In this document: in pieces, positions 51,170 to 59,170 of the stretch
Layout: the number at the start of each line of letters is the position of its first letter
Numbering within the stretch: position 1 is the first letter of the stretch
Assembly: GCF_001971585.1 (NCBI RefSeq)
Contig: NZ_CP019323.1
Location: 2,408,053 to 2,472,052 of the forward strand
Length of the DNA stretch: 64,000 nucleotides
Origin: Companilactobacillus allii
Lineage (GTDB): Bacteria; Bacillota; Bacilli; Lactobacillales; Lactobacillaceae
Reading direction: 5' to 3'
Position numbers and translations under genes: made by a program
The notes under the pieces: model-generated
Told to the model about the DNA's origin: nothing
Seen by the model: the letters and a program-made list of their open reading frames with translations, nothing else
Database searches by the model: none

Positions 51170-53869
51170 TTACCCAAAATAAGAATCCAATTCCATATTC
51201 TGATTATATTTAATTTCCCCTAATCCATTTTCCTTTGCAAAACGATCGGTTCGCATAACAACATTCAAAATACGCATGGCTGATTTCTGTAAATCACCTA
51301 TATACAAGTCGTTATTATCTTTCCAATTACCTTTCAGTAACAAGGTATTATCGTCAATAATCTGAACTGTACCATTAAGAATTGACCTTTTCATACTTTC
51401 ATTAATTTTTTCAGTGATATTCACTCGAATGTAATTGTCACCATCTGCTGCAAGCTCAAAGTCATTCCACAGATTATTGTACTTTTGTTTAAATGTTTCT
51501 ACATCAAATGATTTGCGAATTGAAATACTTCCATCATCGTCGAACTCTGGACGTAGGTTGTCTACAGCTGAAAATAACTTATCTTGTGAACCACCCGGCA
51601 TTATTAAGTCATTGCCTGAATGCATACTGTGGACTGGATCAGCTAGACTAAACCAATCTGTCATTACCAATCCTTGAAAATTCCACTCATCCCTCAAAAC
51701 ATTAGTTAATAACTCATAATTCTCTCCAGAATAAATTCCATTAACCTTGTTATATGAAGACATGATTCCCATAGGCTGAGCTGATTTGACAGCTATTTCA
51801 AAGTTCTTGAGATAAATTTCTCTAAGTGCCTGTTCACCTATGATACTGTCACCAGTATTTCGTTTGGTTTCTTGGTTATTGCCCAAGAAATGTTTTATTA
51901 CTACACCTATACCAGTGTGGCTTTGAACACCAAGCGTTTCTGCTGTTGCCATTGTTCCTGACAAGAGTGGATCTTCTGAGAAATATTCAAAGTTACGACC
52001 ACCAAGTGGATTTCTGTGAATATTCATACCCGGTGCTAGCCACATTGTGACTCCAAACTCCTTCATCTCGTTACCAATTGCAACTCCGACTTGTTTAACA
52101 ATATCTTGATTCCAAGTCTGTGCTAACATGGTCCCAATAGGCCAAGCAGTGGCATATTGAAAGTGTGTCTTACCATCTTTCTTATACTCTGGACTAAGCC
52201 TCAAACCAGCTGGACCATCGGCATTTACTGTTGCTGGTATTCCAACACGTTTATTACCAGTAGTTTCACCCGCAGCACCAAAAACTAGTTGTGAAGCATT
52301 ACCTACCATGCTCCCACTGTTATTGGATTTCCATGATCCTTCTACCAAGTCAATTAATTCTTGTTTAGATAAATTACCTACAAATTCCTTTAATGAGATT
52401 TTTCTATGAAGGACATCTATTAATTTCATTTGTTGCAATTCAGGTACATTCTCTATCGTTTCATTAAATCCTTTACCTGGTAATTTAGTATCTTCATCAC
52501 TAGAATAAGTTTTCACTTCATTGTAGTCTGTATACTTGATCTCTGGTGCCTTTTCAAAATTCTTAGCTTTGAGGAGTATAAATGGAACACCACCTACTTG
52601 TTCTAATAAAACTTTATTATCTTTAATTTCTGTTGGATCTACAAGTGGTGCTAATTTATGCTCAAATTGTCTTAAAATAACCTTTTCGTCAAGTTTTAAT
52701 TTACCTACTACGGTAGTATTTCTAGAACTATTTCCCACTCTAATTAAATAAGTACCTGGAATCATTACTAGTTGAGCATTTTTTTGATCGTAAACTGCAA
52801 GATTTTTAGTATCAAAACTCATATTCAACTTTTGATAACCACTTGGCTTCAATAGATCAGTTTTAGCATATGCTTGTAGACTCTGATATGGAGTTGAAAT
52901 TTCTGATTGAGGATTGGAAACATACAATTGTACGACTTCCTTACCAGAAAAAGTCTCGCTAGAATTTTGAACGTTTATACTAACATCAATTTTTTGTTCA
53001 TTACCAGATATCTTAACCGTATCTATTAAAAACTTAGCATAACTCAGCCCAAATCCGAATTCATATCTAGGGGTAATATTGAAACTATCAAAATATCTAT
53101 AACCAACATAAATACCTTCGTTATAACGAGGGTTCTTTTCACCAAAATATTTAGCAGAAGGATAGTCTTCATAGTTAAAAGCCCAAGTATCTGTCAGCTT
53201 ACCACTTGGAATTACTGAACCATCTAGAACTTCAGCAACTGCTTCACCAGCAGCCATGCCAGGTTGTGATATCAACAAGACACTATCTAACAAAGGACAT
53301 TTCTCAATAAAATCAGTATCAATTACACCACCGACATTTAATAAAAGAATACTCTTTTGATAATATTCACTAAAAAGTTTGATATTGGATAATTCATTAT
53401 CTGTTAGCTGATAATCACCCTTTTCATTCTTCCTATCTTGACCCTCACCAGAACTACGTGAAATAACATAGATTCCTATGGGTGCGTCAACAAACTCACC
53501 TATTTCCATATCGTCCATTGAAAAGGCTGGTGCAAGTAATGACATTAATGAGTCATCTAAATTATCATAATATTCTTTTTTCTTGGAATCATAATATTTT
53601 TGAAATCTCATTAACCAACTCTTATTGGCGATTTCAAAGTTGTCCGCTTCAAGTCCCTCTATAATAGAAGAAACATGACGCTGGTTCACGTCACCTGAGC
53701 CTGTACCACCTTTTACAGTAGCAAAAGAACCACTTCCATAGAGTGCAACTTTTTTGTTACGTAACGGCAAAGCTTTATTCTCATTTTGCAGTAAAACCAT
53801 ACCATCTTGAGCTACTTTTTTAGATAAATTCAAATTATTGATTTCTCTTTGTGACATACTTTGTTCCAT
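51170..53869 (-). CDS. Glycoside hydrolase family 3 beta-glycosidase with permuted domain order
   Basis: The start is at ATG 53869 (MEQSMSQREINNL) behind AAGGAG; the frame is open to 53905. About 899 aa. The order is reversed relative to common GH3 enzymes. First comes the alpha/beta sandwich domain (VAQDGMVLLQNENKALPL...GSGSGDVN) with GFGLSYAKF, then a fibronectin III-like region (about 290-380), and last the catalytic barrel (about 480-800) with APGMNIHRNPLGGRNFEYFSED, VIKHFLGNNQE and nucleophile Asp in GLVMTDWFS. There is no signal peptide. It probably cleaves beta-glucosides or xylosides inside the cell. Confidence 0.9.
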   Translation of the reverse strand: MEQSMSQREINNLNLSKKVAQDGMVLLQNENKALPLRNKKVALYGSGSFATVKGGTGSGDVNQRHVSSIIEGLEADNFEIANKSWLMRFQKYYDSKKKEYYDNLDDSLMSLLAPAFSMDDMEIGEFVDAPIGIYVISRSSGEGQDRKNEKGDYQLTDNELSNIKLFSEYYQKSILLLNVGGVIDTDFIEKCPLLDSVLLISQPGMAAGEAVAEVLDGSVIPSGKLTDTWAFNYEDYPSAKYFGEKNPRYNEGIYVGYRYFDSFNITPRYEFGFGLSYAKFLIDTVKISGNEQKIDVSINVQNSSETFSGKEVVQLYVSNPQSEISTPYQSLQAYAKTDLLKPSGYQKLNMSFDTKNLAVYDQKNAQLVMIPGTYLIRVGNSSRNTTVVGKLKLDEKVILRQFEHKLAPLVDPTEIKDNKVLLEQVGGVPFILLKAKNFEKAPEIKYTDYNEVKTYSSDEDTKLPGKGFNETIENVPELQQMKLIDVLHRKISLKEFVGNLSKQELIDLVEGSWKSNNSGSMVGNASQLVFGAAGETTGNKRVGIPATVNADGPAGLRLSPEYKKDGKTHFQYATAWPIGTMLAQTWNQDIVKQVGVAIGNEMKEFGVTMWLAPGMNIHRNPLGGRNFEYFSEDPLLSGTMATAETLGVQSHTGIGVVIKHFLGNNQETKRNTGDSIIGEQALREIYLKNFEIAVKSAQPMGIMSSYNKVNGIYSGENYELLTNVLRDEWNFQGLVMTDWFSLADPVHSMHSGNDLIMPGGSQDKLFSAVDNLRPEFDDDGSISIRKSFDVETFKQKYNNLWNDFELAADGDNYIRVNITEKINESMKRSILNGTVQIIDDNTLLLKGNWKDNNDLYIGDLQKSAMRILNVVMRTDRFAKENGLGEIKYNQNMELDSYFG

Positions 53870-53934
53870 TAAATAATCACTCCTTAAACAAGTCGCATGA
53901 GACACCTTACACTTGATTTTACACTTTTTACATT

Positions 53935-54132
53935 CTATTTCTTATATTTCATAATTCTCTTGATCACAAATTTATTTATCAAATAAATAATAACAATTAT
54001 TATTATAGCAATTATTATTTCACTGAAAATAAAACTCAGACCCATACTTTGTTTTAAAAAACTTAGGATAGGATTATTGATAACAACGATTAGGACCATT
54101 GCCAATATTATATCTATAGTCAGGGTATTCAT
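53935..54132 (-). CDS. Small membrane protein, 65 aa
   Basis: GGAGGTTAAAT precedes ATG 54132. There are two predicted membrane segments, about 5-30 and 35-58; the second is almost only Ile/Val. A basic tail VIKRIMKYKK ends it. No family is recognised. It lies between a GH3 gene (66 nt downstream) and divergent coaBC. The strong ribosome binding site supports a real gene; two-helix hydrophobic proteins of this size can be toxin-like, regulatory or structural. Confidence 0.6.
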   Translation of the reverse strand: MNTLTIDIILAMVLIVVINNPILSFLKQSMGLSFIFSEIIIAIIIIVIIYLINKFVIKRIMKYKK

Positions 54133-54211
54133 ATTTAACCTCCAGATAACTACAATTATAATCCAACAAAAACCTGTATAATATAGCTAGAAAGTAATTT
54201 GAGGTGACTAT

Positions 54212-55414
54212 ATGTTAAAAGGTAAACATATTACTATTTACGTTACAGGCGGCATCGCCGTTTATAAATCATTAAATATTGTTCGTGAATTAATAAAAAA
54301 TCAAGCAGAAGTTCAGGTTGTAATGACGAAGGCTGCTCAGAAATTCGTTACTCCACTAACTTTTGCCACATTGAGTCAACGTCCTGTCTTAACTGATAAT
54401 TTCAGTGCCCAATCATCACAAGATGACTTCATCCCTCATATAAAACTGGCTCGTTGGACTGATTTAGCTGTTGTTGTACCTGCTACAGCAAATATCATTG
54501 GAAAACTTGCCAATGGAATTGCCGATGATTTAACATCAACTACACTGATGGCAACTGATTCACCTAAGTTGATTTTCCCGACTATGAATACAACTATGTG
54601 GGAAAATCCAGCCGTTCAAAACAATATAAACAAACTAAGCTTAATGGATATAAAAATCGTTGATCCTGACTCTGGATTCCTTGCTGAAGGAGAAAGTGGA
54701 AAAGGAAGATTACCAGAGCTAAACACTATCATGGTAGAAATCTTCAAAATGTTCACTAAACCTGTCTTAGCTGGAGTGAATGTAATTGTAACCGCAGGTG
54801 GAACAAAAGAGGCACTCGACCCAGTACGTTTCATAGGAAACAATTCATCTGGTAAAATGGGAATTGCCATGGCTAATGTTGCGGCTGATATGGGAGCGCA
54901 CGTTACTTTGATCAGTACGGTTCATGATTATTTAAATTCGCCCAATATTGATGAGATTCAGGTTAATACTGCTGTTGAAATGAAAGAATCATTAGAAAAA
55001 GTATTCCCCAAAAATGACGTTCTAATCATGGCAGCTGCTGTCTCTGACTTTAGACCAATGCATAAATCCACTCAGAAAATCAAAAAAGATGCTGACAAGG
55101 ATTTGTATACCATTCAATTACAAAAAAATCCTGATATTTTGAAAGAAATTTCTAAGAAGAAGGACAAACAATTTGTCGTGGGATTTGCGGCTGAAACTGA
55201 AAATCTCATCCCTTATGCAAAGAAAAAATTGTACGAAAAAAATGTAGACATGATCCTAGCTAATGATGTATCAAAAGCTGGTTCTGGTTTCAACGTTGAT
55301 ACTAACGAAATAACTTTGATCAGACGAGATAAAGAACCAGAAACCTGGCCTTTGATGTCCAAGAACGACATTGCCGCTAAGTTTTGGGAATATTACGATG
55401 AACATATTAAATAG
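54212..55414 (+). CDS. coaBC: Bifunctional phosphopantothenoylcysteine decarboxylase / phosphopantothenate-cysteine ligase
   Basis: 400 aa. The N-terminal CoaC flavoprotein half (1-185) has TGGIAVYKSLNIVRELIKN, VVPATANIIGKLANGIADDL and MNTTMWENPAV with the substrate-binding Asn. The C-terminal CoaB half (190-400) has VTAGGTKEALDPVRFIGNNS, SGKMG, MAAAVSDFRP and the Lys-rich KIKKDADKD. It performs two steps of coenzyme A synthesis. GAGGTG precedes the ATG. Confidence 0.95.
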   Translation: MLKGKHITIYVTGGIAVYKSLNIVRELIKNQAEVQVVMTKAAQKFVTPLTFATLSQRPVLTDNFSAQSSQDDFIPHIKLARWTDLAVVVPATANIIGKLANGIADDLTSTTLMATDSPKLIFPTMNTTMWENPAVQNNINKLSLMDIKIVDPDSGFLAEGESGKGRLPELNTIMVEIFKMFTKPVLAGVNVIVTAGGTKEALDPVRFIGNNSSGKMGIAMANVAADMGAHVTLISTVHDYLNSPNIDEIQVNTAVEMKESLEKVFPKNDVLIMAAAVSDFRPMHKSTQKIKKDADKDLYTIQLQKNPDILKEISKKKDKQFVVGFAAETENLIPYAKKKLYEKNVDMILANDVSKAGSGFNVDTNEITLIRRDKEPETWPLMSKNDIAAKFWEYYDEHIK

Positions 55415-55418
55415 TCAA

Positions 55419-55482
55419 AAAAACACCGAAGATAAATTCTATCAAACAAACTACGTTTGAAGGAATTATCTTCGGTGTTTTA
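55419..55482. terminator. Bidirectional terminator between coaBC and lpdD
   Basis: AAAAACACCGAAGATAA and TTATCTTCGGTGTTTT are complementary arms, with inner pairing TCAAAC/GTTTGA. It lies between convergent genes and serves both. Confidence 0.85.
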
Positions 55483-55495
55483 GTGAATAAGTATT

Positions 55496-55906
55496 TTATA
55501 CTGGATTTTTTGAATCAGTATAGTAAATTGGATCCGGCATATCAAAGTCATATGAATCAAGCCAACTAAGGATTTGTTTACCTAAGTCATTAGCCATACT
55601 ACTAGAAACCATGATCTGCTTTTGAGAAATATGATTAACATGTACTCCAGAACTAATAGTACAGCTGCCTGGTAACTTGGATTGAATTATCGTTCCAATG
55701 CGTTTTGCCAGGACGTCATCTTTGTGCAATCGTCCATCATGACTTGGAAAACGTATCGTCTGCATATCAGTATCCGAAGTCAAAGTTGTGACTGTTCCAA
55801 TATGGGGATTATCTCCACCGATTACTTCAATTAGAATATCTTTACCAATAGTTGAAACATTGGCAGTCATAGTATAATTTTCTTTTGTAATGTTAAATCT
55901 TGGCAT
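55496..55906 (-). CDS. lpdD: Gallate decarboxylase subunit D-like protein
   Basis: The start is at ATG 55906 (MPRFNITKENY), overlapping the TGA of lpdB by one base, with GGGAGGGG upstream. 136 aa. It has no catalytic motif I can name, but size, position after ubiX/ubiD-type genes and the IEVIGGDNPHIGTVT and FPSHDGRLHKD segments match the small subunit of lactic acid bacterial gallate/protocatechuate decarboxylase. Its role in the complex is not settled. Confidence 0.8.
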   Translation of the reverse strand: MPRFNITKENYTMTANVSTIGKDILIEVIGGDNPHIGTVTTLTSDTDMQTIRFPSHDGRLHKDDVLAKRIGTIIQSKLPGSCTISSGVHVNHISQKQIMVSSSMANDLGKQILSWLDSYDFDMPDPIYYTDSKNPV

Positions 55907-56481
55907 CAAATCCCCTCCCAACGTCCAGTGGACTCACTATCAATTCCCAACGCATCAAATATTTTCATTGTTTGATGATCAACTAAATCTTGAATTGTTT
56001 TGGGATGATTATAAAAAGCTGGGATTGGTGGAATCATTTGTACTCCCATCTTTGACAACTTAGTCATATTCTCCAAATGGATCGTATTCAGTGGCGTTTC
56101 ACGTGGCACCATAATAAGTTTTCTTTGTTCTTTCAAAGTAACATCTGCCGCACGCGAGATCAAATTATCACCTATACCAACTGCGATACTGGCAACTGTC
56201 TTCATGCTTGCAGGTACAATGACCATTCCATCAGTCAAAAACGAACCACTGGCTATAGTGGCACCCAGATCACTGTCGTTATAATAAAAATCAAGCATGT
56301 TACGAATTTCTTCTAATGAGTAATCTGTTTCTAGTTGAAGGTTCTTTTTGGCCCAAGCACTAAATATACCGTGAGTTTCCACATTAGGAACTTTTTTTAA
56401 CTTCTTAATTAAATCTATAGCATACACGGTACCTGATGCACCAGTTACTCCGATGACAATTTTCTTCTTACGATTAGGCAA
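55906..56481 (-). CDS. lpdB: UbiX-like flavin prenyltransferase of gallate decarboxylase
   Basis: The start is likely TTG 56481 (MPNRKKKIVIG), 7 nt after AAGGAG; an upstream GTG at 56490 abuts that site. 191 aa. UbiX/Pad1 motifs are GVTGASGTVYAIDL (FMN binding), the VIVPASMKTVASIAVGIGDNLISRAADV core and VPRETPLNTIHLENM. It makes the prenylated FMN cofactor needed by UbiD-type decarboxylases such as the neighbouring LpdC. It is cotranscribed between lpdC and lpdD. Confidence 0.92.
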   Translation of the reverse strand: MPNRKKKIVIGVTGASGTVYAIDLIKKLKKVPNVETHGIFSAWAKKNLQLETDYSLEEIRNMLDFYYNDSDLGATIASGSFLTDGMVIVPASMKTVASIAVGIGDNLISRAADVTLKEQRKLIMVPRETPLNTIHLENMTKLSKMGVQMIPPIPAFYNHPKTIQDLVDHQTMKIFDALGIDSESTGRWEGI

Positions 56482-56496
56482 ATAAATCACTCCTTA

Positions 56497-57972
56497 TTAT
56501 TCCAAATATTTCTTCCAGTCTGATACCTTTTTAAAGCTAGCACGTTTGAATTGATCTGACATATCAAATGGTACAGTCCCATCAAAGATTGTCTTTGAAC
56601 TCATTCCACGAAAACGTATTGATTTGGGATCATATTGTGGTCTCTCAGATGGATCTAATGGATGATTTCTCATCCCAGGTAATACCATAATATCTTGGTC
56701 ACCTTGAAACCTTGTATTCAATGTCCAAATAACATCATTCATATCGAATATATCAACATCTTCATCGACTAAAATAACCGTTTTCAATTCTTTGAACGCT
56801 GACAAGGCAAGAATTGCAGCCTGCTTTTGGATTCCTTCATCTGCCTCACTATCCTTGTGAATTTGCATGATAGTCATTAATTTACCACCACCTGCTGGTG
56901 GATTGTATACATTAACGACCTTACCAGGAATCGCTCTGTCAACAAGCTCTAGAATACTTGCTTCAGTAGGGATTCCGGCCATTGAGACATGTTCTTCACT
57001 AGGTCCAATTGTTGTCTGCATAATTGGATTATCTTTTCTATGCGTGATTGCTTTAACCTTTACAACATTAACAGCTGGATTAGCATCCCCATCATAACCT
57101 GGGAATTCTGGCATTGCCTTGCCAGTGTTAGTATTAATATCTTCTTGCATCGTTTCATTAGGCATGATCTCAGCCTCTACAACATACTCTGCACGAGCGA
57201 TTGCGTTCTCATTAACAGCCACACCGTCAACGATTTGTACCGGTTGATTACGTAGTGCTCCAGCGACCCACAATTCATTGTATCCAAGTGGAGTTGTAGG
57301 TGGCTCAAACGTTGCTCCAATGGTAATTGCTGGATCTAGGCCAATGTTTATCGTAATCGGCATTGGTTTATTTAATTTTTCAAATTGCTTTTGGAAGTGT
57401 CCGATGTGTCTGCCACCAGGCATGATATACATGCCAATTGTGTCCTTATCCTCAAGAACCATACGGTGAATAGTAACATCACTCATAGTCTTATCAGGGT
57501 CTGAACCAAATACAACTCCCATCGTAATATATGGACCAGCATCGTATTCAGTATTTGTTGGAGCTGGCAAAATCTTTCTAATATCAAAATCTTTATCAGT
57601 TGCTAAATGAACTATTTCTTGAGATGGAGCATCCTTTTTTGAAACCTTAACTGGTTTAACTGGATTTTCAACAGAATCCTTCAATAAACGACCTAATGTC
57701 TTATAATCATGATGCAAAATCATCCCATCACGCTTACGACTTGCCATAGCACCAATGAGTACACGAGTACCAGGAAACCCTTTGACATTTTCAAACATCA
57801 TTGCGGGACCCTCTCTAGTCGGTCTCTCAACTGTACCACCAGCACCGATATAACGATAAACTCCAGATAATTCTGCATCAGGATCTACCTCAACATTAGT
57901 TTCATGATATTGACCTGGTTGTTGTTTTAATTCCTCAATAACTTTTCTTAAATCATATGGTTGATCAGTCAT
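56497..57972 (-). CDS. lpdC: UbiD-family decarboxylase, gallate decarboxylase catalytic subunit
   Basis: The start is at ATG 57972 behind GGAGGTCATTTG; about 491 aa, the size of LpdC. UbiD features are the prFMN/metal region MYIMPGGRHIGHFQKQF, the conserved catalytic Glu/Arg segment ARAEYVVEAEIMPNE with the E-R-E-type residues, and the C-terminal GMSSKTIFDGTVP. It removes CO2 from gallate or protocatechuate, giving pyrogallol or catechol. It is first in lpdCBD, behind a LysR gene on the same strand. Confidence 0.9.
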   Translation of the reverse strand: MTDQPYDLRKVIEELKQQPGQYHETNVEVDPDAELSGVYRYIGAGGTVERPTREGPAMMFENVKGFPGTRVLIGAMASRKRDGMILHHDYKTLGRLLKDSVENPVKPVKVSKKDAPSQEIVHLATDKDFDIRKILPAPTNTEYDAGPYITMGVVFGSDPDKTMSDVTIHRMVLEDKDTIGMYIMPGGRHIGHFQKQFEKLNKPMPITINIGLDPAITIGATFEPPTTPLGYNELWVAGALRNQPVQIVDGVAVNENAIARAEYVVEAEIMPNETMQEDINTNTGKAMPEFPGYDGDANPAVNVVKVKAITHRKDNPIMQTTIGPSEEHVSMAGIPTEASILELVDRAIPGKVVNVYNPPAGGGKLMTIMQIHKDSEADEGIQKQAAILALSAFKELKTVILVDEDVDIFDMNDVIWTLNTRFQGDQDIMVLPGMRNHPLDPSERPQYDPKSIRFRGMSSKTIFDGTVPFDMSDQFKRASFKKVSDWKKYLE

Positions 57973-58039
57973 CAAATGACCTCCTTTAATTCATAAGTTA
58001 ATTGTAGGTTGATCTTTACTTTAGAACAATTCAAAAACA

Positions 58040-58070
58040 AGCAAAAAGCATTCCATATTGGAATGCTTTA
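58040..58070 (-). terminator. Terminator of the LysR gene
   Basis: AAAGCATTCC ATATT GGAATGCTTT is a perfect 10-bp stem that begins at the LysR stop codon. A T-rich tail follows on the minus strand. It separates lysR from lpdC. Confidence 0.8.
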
Positions 58071-58946
58071 TTTGATATTATTCTTAATGAACTTCCAGAA
58101 AACTTCAGACGCCTCCGAATGCTTACCTTTCTTGCGAAAAAAGCCCAATTCATTTTCAACATTACTAGTTATAGGGACTGTAACAAAATTATTATTCTTG
58201 AAGCTCTTAACAGTCTTCTCCATTAATATCGAAATCCCCATATTATTCTCTACCATTTGCATTATTAAATCGACACGTGAACCTTCATACATTACTTTTG
58301 GATTGAATCCAGCATTATGGCATAGATCCGTCACAGGCGTGTACAAATTAGTCGATTTACCTAATATGAGGAAATTATCATGCGCTAAGTCTTCTATATC
58401 TAACTTATTTAATTTAGCATATTTGTGGTGTTTAGGCAGTACCGCAACAAAGCTATCAAACTCCATGGGAATATATTCTAACTTGTCATCATCAAACGAA
58501 AACGTTCTGGCAAATATCATTTCACACTTATCAGATTTCAATGCAGTAAATAAGTTATTGCTCTCTTCTTCCTTAAGTTGAACGTGAATCTCTGGATGTT
58601 GCTTCAAGAATTGAGTAATCAAATTGAAGCTTTGGTAGTTTGGCATAGTCGGAATAGTATACATCTCAATGGTTAAATTTTTAGCATCTTGATAATCATT
58701 CAAGTCATGTTGAAGATTTGTAAAATCATCGATTATTTTTTGCGCATGTGGCAAAATAATCCTACCTTCATTTGTTAATTCAATTTTGCGATGTTCTCTT
58801 TTAAACAATGAGACTGATAATTCTTTTTCCAATGACAAAATTTGTTTAGAGATATTACTTTGGGTTGTATAAAAGTTTTCAGCAGTATCAGTATAATTAA
58901 ACGTTTTAGAAAGATCTACAAATATTTCTAATCGATGAATATTCAT
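58068..58946 (-). CDS. LysR-family regulator, likely of the lpd operon
   Basis: 292 aa. The N-terminal winged HTH is RLEIFVDLSKTFNYTDTAENFYTTQSNISKQILSLEKELSVSLF (about 4-48). A periplasmic-binding-like effector domain follows (about 90-290). Located 100 nt upstream of lpdC on the same strand with a terminator between. By analogy with other aromatic acid decarboxylase loci it probably responds to gallate or another phenolic acid (inference). Confidence 0.9.
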   Translation of the reverse strand: MNIHRLEIFVDLSKTFNYTDTAENFYTTQSNISKQILSLEKELSVSLFKREHRKIELTNEGRIILPHAQKIIDDFTNLQHDLNDYQDAKNLTIEMYTIPTMPNYQSFNLITQFLKQHPEIHVQLKEEESNNLFTALKSDKCEMIFARTFSFDDDKLEYIPMEFDSFVAVLPKHHKYAKLNKLDIEDLAHDNFLILGKSTNLYTPVTDLCHNAGFNPKVMYEGSRVDLIMQMVENNMGISILMEKTVKSFKNNNFVTVPITSNVENELGFFRKKGKHSEASEVFWKFIKNNIK

Positions 58947-59022
58947 TCAACTAATATCCCCTATTCCGTTTTAGAATACTATAACATAATCGTTGAATCC
59001 CACTGTTTTTCAACCATAATTC

Positions 59023-59163
59023 TTTTTCTACTCAAACTTGCAGTGAAAACGCGTGCCAAAGCACAATTTTCTCCATATAAGAACAAAAAAAACGATATTT
59101 ACTTACGTAAATACCGATTTTTTATTCTTATAAACGAGAACTGATCGTGTTTTGTCACACTCT
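59023..59163. repeat. Long palindromic repeat, copy F
   Basis: It begins with CTTTTTCTACTCAAACTTGC, then left arm GTGAAAACGCGTGCCAAAG...ATATAAGAACAAAAAA. The inner loop is CGATATTTACTTACGTAAATACCG, and the right arm TTTTTTATTCTTATAAACG...GTGTTTTGTCACACTCT. The pair AAGAACAAAA / TTTTATTCTT again shows matching changes in both arms relative to copy A. Confidence 0.85.
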
Positions 59164-59170
59164 GCTAAAT

